Below are positions 12,716 to 26,599 of a stretch of 64,000 nt of DNA, in pieces. The DNA is from Parelaphostrongylus tenuis (taxonomy: Eukaryota > Nematoda > Chromadorea > Rhabditida > Metastrongylidae): contig JAHQIW010006265.1 in NCBI GenBank assembly GCA_019055375.1, positions 1 to 64,000 on the forward strand. Direction: 5' to 3'. The first letter of the stretch is position 1. Every line of letters starts with the position of its first letter. The notes under the pieces were generated by a model. The model saw nothing but the letters and a program-made list of their open reading frames with translations, was not told the origin of the DNA and searched no databases. The position numbers were made by a program, and so were the translations under genes.

Positions 12716-15700
12716 GCGCATCCCCGACGTCCTGCTGATGGCGGCGGCTACCGAAGCAGCGGACTAGGCGCCCCCCAGCCGCCGCGCCCTTGCCTGTCAG
12801 CCGTCACCCTAAGGTCTTGAACTCGAGCTGTATTCGACATTTGATATGCTTTACCGTATTTAGCATTAAAAACAACTACTATGACTCTTGCTACTGCTGC
12901 ACGGATATCACGGACCATTATATCAACATATACCCTTTTCAGCTACTTTTGCCATACAATGAATTTCCACTACCTTATTTCCCAACTTATTAATCTTTTT
13001 CATTTCTCTTTCCTCTTTCGCAGCAAGCACACTCCCGTGCGAAGTGTGCGCATGCTGCCGCATAACACAATCCTAGATAAGTAGGCGCCCCTACCAAATT
13101 ACGAACTACGTCACGACTCAGAATCAATCTGATTGCAACCACAACCACCATATAAGCACTCGCCACCACCTACCCACCTTCAGCATCTTCAGTTCACTAT
13201 CTTCATCCGCTACACACGCTTATCCTAGCCACTACCAGTAAAACCGCACTTACGCACACCACAGCCACCACTACTAAAGCACCCACCCAGCACATTCCAT
13301 CAGCCCAGCCCACCTGCTATGCCACAAACTGCGCTACTCATGCTCAACTACTGCATGTCTTCATATTGGTTGCGAACCACTCTTAATACAGGTATTTAAA
13401 CGCACGATGCCCTGATCTTCTGTCACGATCTCTAATGATCGTTCTTGCACCATTCCTAGCCAAGCTATGCGAGCACTGCCAAACAAAAATTCCTTTTTAT
13501 TCCAGAACCCATGAAAAAGAAACGATTCAAGTCCTTGCTTCAACTGCATAATAACAGGAAATAGATGAACAGAAAATCAATCGCTATGAAAACAACAAGG
13601 CTTGAAAAAATTTTCATTCTATATCCACTTGAGAAGCGACTCTAAAGATGCACACTTTTCGGAGCCCTACTAGCGTGCTGCACTTACAAAGGCCATCCCA
13701 TCAGGAGGTAAAGGATGAGGACTTCTAAATAGACGAAGAGAAAAGCACAATAAGAAAGGCTAGCCCCACCGTTTTTTTCCCAAACCCCCCACAGATTGAG
13801 GGGCGAGGGATGCGCCAGTTAAAATCTGAATAGTCACCAGCATTAGGTATTTGACTGTCGTATATGTGGCTTCTAGAGACGACAAGCGACATAACGTACG
13901 CCAACAAGCCTAACATCTTATATTCTAAATTAACTGACGCTGAACTCAGCTCTACATTGATAACCTAGCCGTGCTCACCAGCCTGCGAAAAAGATGAACA
14001 ATACGAGCTTAGATGGCCATACATCCGCCTGACAAATTTGGCTGACATCAAAAGAAATCATTTTTTATCAAAACTACTTTCAGAGCGACGTAGCGTATTG
14101 TATTTTTTAAAATAGCACCCCTATATCGATGTAGCCAGCCTGCCATGCCTGCCCAAACACTTTTTGCGCATCAGACCTACGCCGATAGGCCACCAAGGCC
14201 GATACTGAACCCACATCTAGTTTACACACCCCCATATCATGAAAGATAGCCTGGGATGTACACCTATATAACCTGATTGACAACTGACGGCCACCATTTG
14301 GCACACCACTACTTTACTACGCCGTAAACCACGCCATACTATACTTATGCTCAGCATAGCAAGAGTGGATCTCGAGCTCCCGCCATACACGCTGAAAGTT
14401 CAGTCGGTATTCCACACATCCTAAAGCCAACGCCTGCACATCAGATACTACATATCATAGCCGACAAGTGTATATCAATAGCCAAGCAGAGCTTGAGTGC
14501 CCACGTATATGAGGCACGATTCGACACCCAGGCATTCGCATGTTCAGCGCCTTCCATGCCACCCACCGCCCGTCGCTCATAGAAGAAGATTGCATGTAAC
14601 ACCGGTACAGATAGACAAAGGATATTACACCCTACCAAACTATACGCGCTTCGCTTCAAAACCACCAACAAACATGTCAGTACAGTAAATTAGTAAACAG
14701 TCATTCGCTAAAGTCCTTGCACCGCCACACATATGTACAAGCCATAAAGATTGAGCTGGTTGCGTTAGATCTCTGGTTACGATCTTCAATGATATCTTGC
14801 CAAAATGCTCCACACCACTGCCTCATGCTTATAAATAGATACTAAAGGATAGGAAAGTTTATGATCAGTGCCTACACGTCTTGTGCTTTTTTTTTCGTCG
14901 TTCCTAACTCAGAACTTTAAAATCTGATATAATATGCAACAGAGACTCTGATAATTACCCGGGACACTTACACCGCACACAGCCCTACGCGACGAAAAGC
15001 TACATATACACTCACTGGCCACTACAACCTCTCCACACTCAGGTAAGTGGACCAGTTTAAAAACACATCCAACATGGTGAGTGACTCAGATCTACGGTAA
15101 GCCGGATATGAATGATCGCCGAGTATGTAGACGAGTCTTAGTATGCTACTCCGCCGCCCTCTCTTCGCCCGATTTAGACCTAGCTATAACCAAGCATGTA
15201 ATTTCATATCTGCTTATGCCCCACCCACATCGACATCTAATAATGACTGAAAAATAAACTCTTCAAGCTTGTCAAAACATAGTATAATGATCCTGTAGCC
15301 ATTAATAACCATAATATAATTAAAATATTACATACCATCATTTATAAACATAGCTACTCACTCAGAAACTCAGATATCCACGTCCACTAGACCTCACTCA
15401 CATCTAAACTTGATTAACCAACTATCCTAGCCGCGTTCTTTGCTCACACAATATCTTTGTTTCTTCTTGCCTATCCCTATACATATCTGCCAACATCCTT
15501 CTATATAGCCGCCTGTGTCAACATACTCACTCCCCGCTGCCTCATCTCTTCTCGCCTCTCCGCTTCCCAATTATATAGTCTACTACTACTCCTCATCTAC
15601 GTCGCTCGACGCCCACGCCCGTCCCCCCTCTTCTCCTGTATAACACTCCTGCTATCTCCTCTCCGCTCAATCATCTCTCCCTACTACTCCCTTCTTCCCC

Positions 15701-18700
15701 CTCTCTTCGAGCTAGCTATCTTTCCGCCTTAATTTCTACTTCCCCCCTAACGACGTTAATACTCTCTAACTTCCCTCCTTACAAGTCAGTTCTCTCTTAG
15801 TACTCGCCACCGACACAATCTTCTCCTCGTGTTTTCCTCCGTGCTCTACGCCCGCCCCCGCTCCTCTCTCTCTCATTGTCGCTCATTCTCTTCTCTCCTG
15901 TACCATGATACCGTGTGTCGCACCTACGCCACCCGATTACACTGATACTCCGGCCGTACAAACAGTGCCACAGACTAGTCCCTGATATACCCGTCAAACA
16001 TCCATCAATTATAAACCGTAGCTTCACTCCATATGTATATATAGTTATATCAACAGAAACCACCCCACCTCCCCCTCCCCCACCACACAATAATACCGTC
16101 AACTACTTCATTATTCCACCCGACATCCTCGCCGCAATAGTGTGTAGTCTTTTTTCTCCCAATCACGAGCAGGAGATATCAACCCTATCAAATCGCACTT
16201 ATCCCTGAAGCCGCCATTGAGACCGCAACACACACCTGTCCGCCCTCTCTAAACGGCCCTCCCCCCTATAATAGACCGATACTTACCCACATCCGCCGCG
16301 ACCCAGAACTGTCACCAATAGTATGAATTAAACTTATAATCCGTAGTAACCTCAGAGAACCCACTCATAGCCACAGACGTCGTCTTCCGTATAGTACCCA
16401 TCACCCACCATAATCTCAAACAACGCCTACACACCATGTAGTAGACTGTCCTCCCGGCCGACCAACCTAAACCCGAACGTCCTTATTAGAAGCAAGCCCT
16501 ACACACACAGTACGACCCCCCTAAAAAACACAAAACAATCATCGTGGGAACGACGGACACACGCCTCTACGATCAGACTATACCGCGAAACTGAGTGTCA
16601 GCCCCTACCTAGAACGAAATGCCGATCCAACTGCCTAACTGGTGACGAAAATCTATATTGTATCAGGTCCAAACACTACCAAACATATCCACCCCAAACA
16701 AATCATATTAACCCAATAGGTAATAGACGGAGATCCCAAGGTAATCGAAACGAGCTAATGGTAACAAGACACGCTATGAACACTGATTAGAGAGCATTCG
16801 TATTACTTACGTGCGCCTACGCTACAGAGTGAGATACTGTGCTTTTTTTTTTAGCAGCCAGCCGTGCCGTACATTGGTAGTGAAAGTAAGCACTATACGC
16901 GTAAGTAACGGTAGAACCACCGTTCACAATGTGCGGACTCTTAATTAGCAAGCATCATGTTGAAAATCGAGCCTGCCTCGCAACGCTTCCCTAGAATTAG
17001 CTTCTGAGGCGATATGACGCCGATAAGAAGCTTGCCAGCTATATGCTGACTGCTTAATTCGACGTCTATAGGATGTGTACTATCGTCGTACCCGCCACCC
17101 TTGCCGACTACAGCGCGTAATGATCCGTAAAACTCCGATACGCAAGCGCCCGTGTCAAGGTAATCAGATAAACGGTCATATAGCTAAGCCCTTGCCGTCA
17201 TGGTAATAGCAAGCCCCCCATAACGCGCCTTCCGACGCATGGCCACGCTAATACCGGACCTCAAGCCACCGGTGCACGCGACCCGACCCGATTCCAAGAA
17301 AGGCCACACGTGTTGCGCGTAACCAACCGACCGCTGTAACCACTACCGATGTGGCCGGTTCCCATACTTGCATCTCATAGAATCGCAGGTGATCTTGTAT
17401 GCTGCTAATAGTCTGCGCGATGCCTGATCGAGAACTTATTCCATATACCGATTCTTAAATGCATACGAGTAAGCAGCCAAATACTGATGCCTAGGGTGAT
17501 GTGAGGCGAAGGGCGGGCGCCCCCATAGCTCATTAGCTTAGTCTGGTCCGTGGGCGTAGTCGCCCGTTAGACGCACCGATCAGGGTCCTTCTCTTTTCTT
17601 GCCCCTTAACCCTAGCCGACAAAAATAGCCCCCCCCTTACTGTGCCCTCGATTACCGCAACGCAATGCTGCTTCATGTTATTATACGCAACATATTTAAC
17701 TAAAAGATACGGAAATGAATTTTCAGTCCCCCCAAAAAAATAGCTATACTTTAAAACTAGCACACATATACTCATAGTTTTCATTTCACTAGAGATTTAA
17801 TACTGTGTAGCCACAAAGATTTGTTATATCTCGCGCGATAGCCCAACCACGCGTCTGAATACAATACCACTGTGCCCCGAAAAAAACTTATTTTCACTAT
17901 GCAGACTTTTTATTTTCCCGGTTTTGTTTTATTGGCAGACCATAGAAGGCCTCTTGCCCATTAGTCTTTACACTTGCTACTCAAAATTAGGCACTCGTCA
18001 CATAGCAGTCACATATCCCATAAAATTAATATAATCAGGTGTTTCCTGCTAATGTGTTAGTGACTTCAACATGAACAGTATAACTTCCGTACGCCCTTCA
18101 TTCTCACGAGGCAAATCGCCACACATTACGCGTATGGCGATAAACTCATAAGAGTGACACAAGGTGCTAAGGCCCCTACATTAATTTGTGGACGAGCGTT
18201 AATATCTTCTGAGAAATCAATTATAGTATCTCATGAGGTTCAAAGTTCGTCTACATTTTGCTCCCCCCAATGACACTCAAGCGATACCGCCACCGCGATA
18301 GCCTCAAGCAGCCTTTGTGAAACTTCAAAACATCATGTCGCTGATCAAAATACGATAACGTTAGTTTTATAACCAACGGCTCAGAATGGCCCACTTAGTG
18401 TGATTTCGCGTTGCGCCCATCATAGCGATTTGCCAAGCCACGGCGACAGCGACTAGTTATAAGTTATACTAACGTGCGCAGAGTCTACTACTTGCTCATT
18501 TATATTAGATGATTTTTTATAACAAAGATTGTTTAAAAAACAATTGTAAGGCCTATATAATGTGCAGCAATATCTGAAACTAATGCATTTCTTTTTGTGG
18601 CTACACAATACTGTTCTTGGCAGTCCAATGCTTTGGCGTAGCTATAATATAGAGCTCTTTATGCTGGAGAATATAGACTTCCCATTCGAGCGGCTGTGAT

Positions 18701-21700
18701 GAAACGCCTAATCCTTACTATTTCACTCTCCAACAAGCTGCTTTCCTGTAGAACACCCTACCTCACAAAATTAGACATAGTGCTCGCTAAAGAACTACAT
18801 TAAAGCCATAAATTACATACTAGTCGCAATATGTGTCACTATAGTTATATTTTTGATAGAAATACAATACAGCCAGACCACATCTCAGTCAGATGAAAAA
18901 GTGCCCAGCGCCACAGCACTAGTGAAAACGCCCTCAATAACTGATATTACGCCTATCCTGCCTAAGGTAGAAGTAGACATAGGTACATTACTCGTAACGC
19001 CAAGCATAGCCCGCCCTAGGCAGATTATGCCGCAATGACGTAGCCTTCGAGAAGATTAACAGAAAGTCCAAAAGATATAAGCCTCATCGCTTTTGAACCC
19101 AGGAACAAGGCCCCCTCAATGTATCGTGACTAGCCTTGCGGAGACCACCCCACACGCACTGCCACTCTAAATAGGCACCGGTTATATGTATAGAAGGAAT
19201 ATCCTTGATACCCGTACCGCGCATCTGCCTAAAGGAAAATCAGCAGAATGACACCTCGGTAACCTGTCTAGCCATAGCAGACGACTACCGCCCATTTCTA
19301 ACTACGTATAGAATGGTGAGCATAGTTATAATAACTACCTTTTTGCCCACTTCGTAGTATTAACACGAACGTATTCAGAAAATGGATTTACTGCTCCGAG
19401 AGTTAATGCCGCCGCCTTTTAGTCTATCGCGGAATTTTTACGGCCCTACGTGTCCTCTACCCCGGCGTCATTGTGTCAGAAGCCCGCGTAAGGCTGACAG
19501 CCTTAGCCCATGATATTGTAATCCGAGAACCAAGAAGTGCTTAACAATAAAACTCTATAAGAGTGTTTTTAAAAATACTACCACCAGCTGTACAACTGCA
19601 TAATCTCACCCAGCATAGTTCGGAGCAATTATTATTAACTGTATGAGTGCAAAAGTTTTTCAGGGCTTACTTGAGAGAGCATTCGCAAGCCTTCTTGTCC
19701 ACATAATATTCGCCAGCGCCTTTGAAGCCATGTTGTTACAAGTTCAGCTTAACTGCCCACAACGAATACTTCTATAAGTGGAAGACCAAATTTCCCCACA
19801 GAGACCAATTCATCCTTGATGATTCGCGCCCCAATAAACAATAGTATAACATCCCCTATGCCTTCAGCGAACACTAACAGCCCCGGGCAGAGGCGGGCTC
19901 TAAATATACAACAAGCTCTAGTATGTGTACGTTGTTTTGCCCGAGAATATAGACTTCACTTCGCTTTCAACCTATCTCGATTTATTAGGATATAAACGAC
20001 ACACGACGAAGAACTCCTATACAGCCTGCACCTTCCGCGAAATATGTTATGTAAGTAGGAGACGAGTTTGGGGAAAATGCGTACGCTGGCAAAGAGTACC
20101 AAGCATGAACACTGCAATTACTAATGCGCGCTCTCACTCCATACATATATGTTGTACTAACACTATCCTTTGCCTATTACTGATGTGCTTACCGTTAGCA
20201 GAGAAACGCCCCCCATGTAAAGAATTTTACTATAATGACAGCGAATATCCCTAACACTATCGAAAAGTTAAGCACCAGCTACCAGCGCAGAAACAGTTTT
20301 GGAAAAAATCGTACGATTCAAATTAAAACTCCCATACAACTTATTCGCTGTTATGCCAGCATCCAGTAGCCAGGAGCCCAAGTACCAACACCAACATCAC
20401 TAACCTTCTTCTCGCCACCCCCAACCACGATCGTAAAAGGCAAGCATCTCTAGCCGCCATTTCAAAGTCAACAAATAAGCGCAGTTGCTACAGCTATCGG
20501 AAAAATCATGCAATGTGAGAAATCACAACGAACGAAGCAATTGCTCAACGCAACATCCGTCCGGATCAGCCCAAACAGGCAACGCTTCAAGAAAAGCAGC
20601 TTACCGGCGTGCACGCCACAATAAAAAACACAACCAAATACATTTACAAAAAAACCATCTACACAACTCGCAATAGGATTAGCGACGAGCTACAGTCACA
20701 AGAATAAGATCACCCATCGCGACTACGGACTACAGCTCAGCGTAAGTAATGCTTTCAAAACCACTCAAAATAACCACACATATAGATCATATAGAATATA
20801 ATCTGCCACTATAAACACTGAGTATTGCTTGCGTAAATGCTCGACAGTGCATTGTCGATCAACATCACACCGTCGCAACTTTTTTTTAGTACGAAATGGC
20901 ATTACAGCCTGTAGGCTTACGCAGCTAGGCATACTTTGCGGTTACCCGAAAGTTTACGAAACTCTATGACCCGGATAATGGAACCATAGCCAAAAAAGAG
21001 GATCCGCACTGTATCGCAAATCAGACCATATCAGTATCCAGACGAATCGAGAAAACGCGGTATATGCATGCGCTCGATAATTAATTTTAAGTAGGCATAA
21101 ATATTCAAACTCAAAGGCGCACATTTTAGAAATCGCTAGATCAATGCCCGGCTTCTCTTTTTAAGATAAATAGCAAAAAATTCATCTTTTAACAGATGTG
21201 TAGAGTGTATGGACAACAGAGGCTCCAGTTGTAGCAATTTACATATTATTGAAAGCGTAAGCTAAGAAGGGTAAGAAGTATGAAAAGCTAAATGGGATGA
21301 GACAACGCTCCGAATTAAAGTTCCAACAAAGGAGTCATAAAAAAAAAACAGTCAACCACAGAACGTACCCATCATATACAGGCCTAGCAACAAGTCTGCG
21401 AAGTAGCGACCGTGACGCGGTTCGGCTTTACGAACGCAACTCAAAAGGAACAAGAAGCAACAAGAAACTGAAAGCGACACAACTACCAAAAGCTCGCATA
21501 CATATGAATCGTGCACCTGAAAGCGTCACAAAAGATGAATATCTCTTTATTTTTTTTTTGAGCGGCCATAGGCACCTATAATCTTCTCATCACATGCACA
21601 GCCAGACTGTTGAATGCATTCACGTCCCAATGCAGAGGAGCGGGAATTGACAAAAAGATGCAGTCCCGCATCTTTTCTATTATAACTTATGTGAGGGCCA

Positions 21701-24700
21701 TAGGTAACAATACTTTACTTGTCTCACTTGTAGTCTTATTTCCCAAAACCATTTTAACAAAACTATAAAGATGCATTTTCTGATTTTGCGGCTTGCATGT
21801 AAGGAGAATCCGAATCATCGATAATACTATCGAGAGCATTGCATCTCAATGATTCCGTAATCTCTTTTTCAACCAGCGAATAAGTGCATGTTAACCAGTA
21901 CAACCTTACAGTACAGCCAAACGAGCACAAGCTTCCAGCAAACTACAATATTTAAAGACACTTTCAGACAGCTTATGTTACGGCAGCTTTCGCCCTCGTA
22001 CAGTGAGCCCTTGAAGAAAGTGATAAAGAAGAAGAAGAAAAGGGAAAAGAAAACCATGATCAAATTGCCACGTGAGGTGAAATGTGTGTGCACGATCGAG
22101 AGACCATAGAATGTATAGCCCCACTATATCACTCGTACAGACACTACTATTGCTCTGTTACAAAACGGATAAACCGAAATATAAGACCAAAAATCGTTGT
22201 TAGCCGCTCTGTATGCTAATTACAGTGCATCCATCCTGCATAATACAGTGACTTATATTATTCTCATGTTAAATCGTACAGCAAAGAAAGAGTAGATGGC
22301 AAAAGAAGAGCGCCTCCTGCTTTTAAGGATAGTAAATTAGCGGGGTTTGCTAGTCACCCAGCGCTCGTGCAGAACTGGTTTTGACTGCCACAGAGCCGTC
22401 TGAACCCGTTTTCCGCATCACTCTGCCAAATAAGACTCCGAAAAAAAAATGCGGCGCGAAGTGAACATAATCAATTGATCAATACCTTACCCGCGCTATA
22501 TGTGGGTCAAAATAACAAAGGAAATCTCTAGCGTTGCCCTCGATGTATTTGGTTGTGTTGTTGCGGCGCCAGGATCTATTGACCACATATGTGGTACCAC
22601 ACCGCCATGAATAATGATAGTCATTATGTGCGACGAAGATATCGCTAGACCCTCCTCAAATTCCACAGAGAAATACACGATCAGCAACGAGATCGGACCC
22701 TAACTTTGTAAAGAGATGATCGATGAAGATGATGCATAACATTAACGGTATTTCACAATAATCCAGTGGCATATTAGTTATTAAGCCGTCGTATAAGTTC
22801 CGGCAAACTCCGCTTGTGGTAAGATCTCATTCGCCGTTGAACGCCCGCTTACCATACACATTTCTATGCAGCGCCGAGGATCGTGCTTAGCTTGGGTCGT
22901 TATACCACTGTATACTTTGATCATGCGTGCCATTTGCCCAAGCGTATCCGCATCCGATCTATTAAGATGCGATATTTGAAAGGACATCATGAGCCAACCT
23001 GAATTCGCCCGATGTAAAGACTTTAGCCGTGGCAGCCTATGCTCATGCGGCCACTCACACAAACAAAATAAGCAATCTAAAATTGTACCTTGAAACTTGC
23101 CTGCCAGTACAAGTCGCGGCACGGGCCACAAAGGTGCCCCACAAGAACCTAAATTCTCCTGTATAACAACATCGGGTTTGCTGAATTAAAAACCCAACCA
23201 GAATTATTGCTAGAAATTTGATGCCCCTCTCGCGTGTTGGTCGTTATTGCCCGTCACAAATCTCAGTCAGCAGCATTAATACCATCAGCTAGAGCATTTT
23301 TGCTACCAATCGGAATGGCACTCGGAGCCTGCCATTCTCTATAACACTTACTGCAATCTACCTCATCATAGCCTGTGCTCATTCTCGTTAATTATTACCT
23401 GAAAAAAGTATCTAGCGACAACGCTTTTTTTTTTTTTTTTCCGCCCAAATATTTAGATACCATAAATTCATCAGGCTTCTAGAAACGACAAGCGTAAGGA
23501 TCGCCCATGCAATAGACGCCAATGCAATTGATGTTGATCAGACTAATTCAGCATGAGAATACCCCAACAGAAAACACAAGTTAAATAACGCCTTATATCT
23601 AGCTAAAGGAGAGACGAATCGCAAATGCATATCATTTGTGTTAGTACACTCAACTAGCCAGCCTCAGGACGCGATATAAAAAATCTGATTGGACTGAGTT
23701 ATAAGATGCTCTTTATAACACGATCGTCTCTTACTGCCTTGCATCACAGTATGCATAATTTACCGTATTACTCAATTAATCAGCTACCTGCCTTATCGAG
23801 GCCCAGGCTTTACTCATGTTGTTATTCTAAAATGCCGTTATCTTCTGTATATCTATTCATCTATATAGCAATTGATCCTAGTTGTTTATTATATGTGCTA
23901 CCCTAAATTATCACAACGATACATAATATATTTAATATCAACACGCCATCTTGCGTTTTATCAGCCTACTCGCTAAGGTACAACCCTGCTCTAAACATTC
24001 TGCTTTCAGTAATTGGCCTAGATATTTTATCCTACGAAAAAGAAACGATTCCGGTCGTCCCTTTACTTATAACTTTAGCTAATTTTTGGTTCGAATCGAC
24101 CGCGAATCACGACATAATTTCGTCCCCGCTTTCTAACCAGCTGTCGCTATCGTCCTCCCCCCCCCTACTCCTCTCATTAACAGGTTGTAGCTAAACTAAG
24201 TCCTTATCGCTCCGCTAGGCGCAATGGGACACCATTTCAGGTCATACCCAGACAACATCATTTAGCCCACTACATCCTAGCCCAGATGTAGACTGGCCCC
24301 TATGCATTTATAAATTAGATACGTTCATAATATCTCACGAGAGATTCATCACTTCGCACACAGAATATTCTGAGCCGAACAACTAAGTACAAACTGCTAC
24401 CCTCAAATTCTCGTGTCACTAAAGCTTATGGGTGACCACAATTTGACATAAAGTCGATGAGCTTAGACACATAGAATAACGGCTTTACATTAATACGATA
24501 TAAGCTAACTATATGAAATAACATACAAGAAAATCTAATCCTAAACCAGTTACCGCTGCTACATTACTTACTATGCATAAATAGTCTAAATAGATATGCA
24601 TTATGTAAGCATGTGTTATCTCCGATGTTACAACCAACTGCATCATATATATACACTGTCTCACCGTAAACAACTTGTATAGCCACCTCTAATTATTTCC

Positions 24701-26541
24701 AGCTATACATTATATCATGTTGCCGATGAATTTTTCGCGTCAACATGAACTATGGACTGTCTATAGAACAGAATACCCCCCCCCAAATAACCCTAACGAA
24801 GAGCCACTCTTAATTCTAGTGTAAAATTTTTTACGCCCTAAGCAAAGAGCCGCCACGTTCAAGCAAGTTTCACATCCCCTAAGATAACTGCTTTTGCTAT
24901 TTTTAAACTGCGTCATCGTAACATATAACACTGTTCATTCATAATAATCAATGACCAATATACAGCTATTTAGTGCGGAGTGGCGGCCCGATGCACGATT
25001 TAATTATTCACTAGCAAGTTTCATGCTTGAAGAACTTGAGCTAAAGAGGGTTAATTAAAACAGACGCTAAAAACAACATATAAAAAAGATGCACTTGGTC
25101 CGACAACTATACTAAACAAATTTGAATAATATACCTGTCACATATTATCAGCAGGTCTCTCATCTGTAGAGGGTCTAGGTCTTTTGCCCCCATAAGGTTT
25201 TTTTACTACGCGCCTTGTCGATCGGATATTTCTCGTACAAACACAGCATTCATCACCAGAATATATAGAAATATGAACGCAAATCGTTAAAATAGCAACC
25301 ATTGAAAAGCCCCTTAAGCAAGATAACATAATCATGTTTTTCCCTTAATGATCGAACTTAAGCTAATATCAACCTGGACTTCTCCAGGCTTCAATACTAA
25401 TTCCTCGCATTTTCTATACTAACACATAAGCCAAACACGATGCAGTTACAATTAATAAACTTTATTTGCACAGCTGCACCTCTATCTGGGCCCGAACCAG
25501 CTGTGCCTTACTTCCGCAGCCTGGCACGATGACGTCAAATGTGCCGCCGAAATCCAATCAGTCAAGCACCCACCATTATTTACTCTTCGTGACAAATCAC
25601 CAGAAACCTAGATATATAATAACCATACACATGCACAAATATCATCTCTCAACATATCTCGCGCCTGTCTGATATGTAGTTCCGCCTGCAATAATATCTG
25701 GGATAGGATGATCCCCGCTGAAGACATTTCACAATAGGATCTGTAATGCTACCCTACGACTAAAAACAACATTGCTACATTTACTGCACTCATATCTGAT
25801 AATGAAGTAGACAGTATATGAGGCATTCCTCTCTGCCGCCATTATAGATATAGGCCAAGTAAATCGACTAGAGCAGAAAATGAGTAGTTTAGTATTATCC
25901 AACTATAAGCCGCGGGAGCGAAACATGCCTAACCGTTATACACTTAAGGCTGGATATGCAGCCATATATATAATGCGTGTGTTGATTAGTTGGCGGATAA
26001 GCAGGCTGTCCACTATCAGCCAGACCTAATGCGATCGGTACAGTCTCCACTTTGCGTACGAATTGGATATTCAGGTGGCAGATGCCACATACTAAAGCAG
26101 GCTATGATGTAAGTTCAGAGTTGCAATATTTTGTGCTATTGTGCGACAAAAAAATACTAAGGCCCGTCTGGTGATTTATTTCTACTGGATTTCTTCATAA
26201 AGGCAGTAATGGAGAGGCAGGCTGTGTGACCCTTGATAGGATGTTGCAGCACATATGATCCTCTTCCAAGGCTACTGGAGAATTCTCCACACTGCTCGCC
26301 CCAAACGTGCAAACATGCTCAGCTGCACAAAATGAGCATGTAATGTAACCCACTCGTGTGTCGCTTGACAAATTTTCTTTTCTTTTTTTTTTTGTTTAGA
26401 AGCAATGAAAAGCCCGGACTCTATCATGTATAGTGCTATTTTGTTTAGTTCTATTCGAACGGACCTCCAGAAGCCTGAGTGCTTCAGCATATCTCCCATG
26501 ACGCACCCTCACCACGCCATCCCCCCCCCACTTCCAATAAA

Positions 26542-26559
26542 CCCCCCCCCCCCCCCCCC
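26542..26559. repeat. C18 homopolymer near the texture boundary
   Basis: Eighteen consecutive C bases, preceded by C9 at 26521-26529. Rightwards from here such runs disappear and the sequence takes on ordinary nematode texture, so this is close to the border between the two kinds of sequence. Confidence 0.9.
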
Positions 26560-26599
26560 ACCTGCCCCTCTTCTTGACATTCACCTTCCCAAATCATGG

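Noticed and set aside
15457..15732. Pyrimidine-rich 91-codon frame with hydrophobic residues
   Set aside because: Driven by the C/T-rich composition of this patch; no start context, domain or conservation signal.
24085..24105. GGTTCGAATCG as a tRNA B box
   Set aside because: One mismatch from consensus and no D-arm or anticodon stem upstream.
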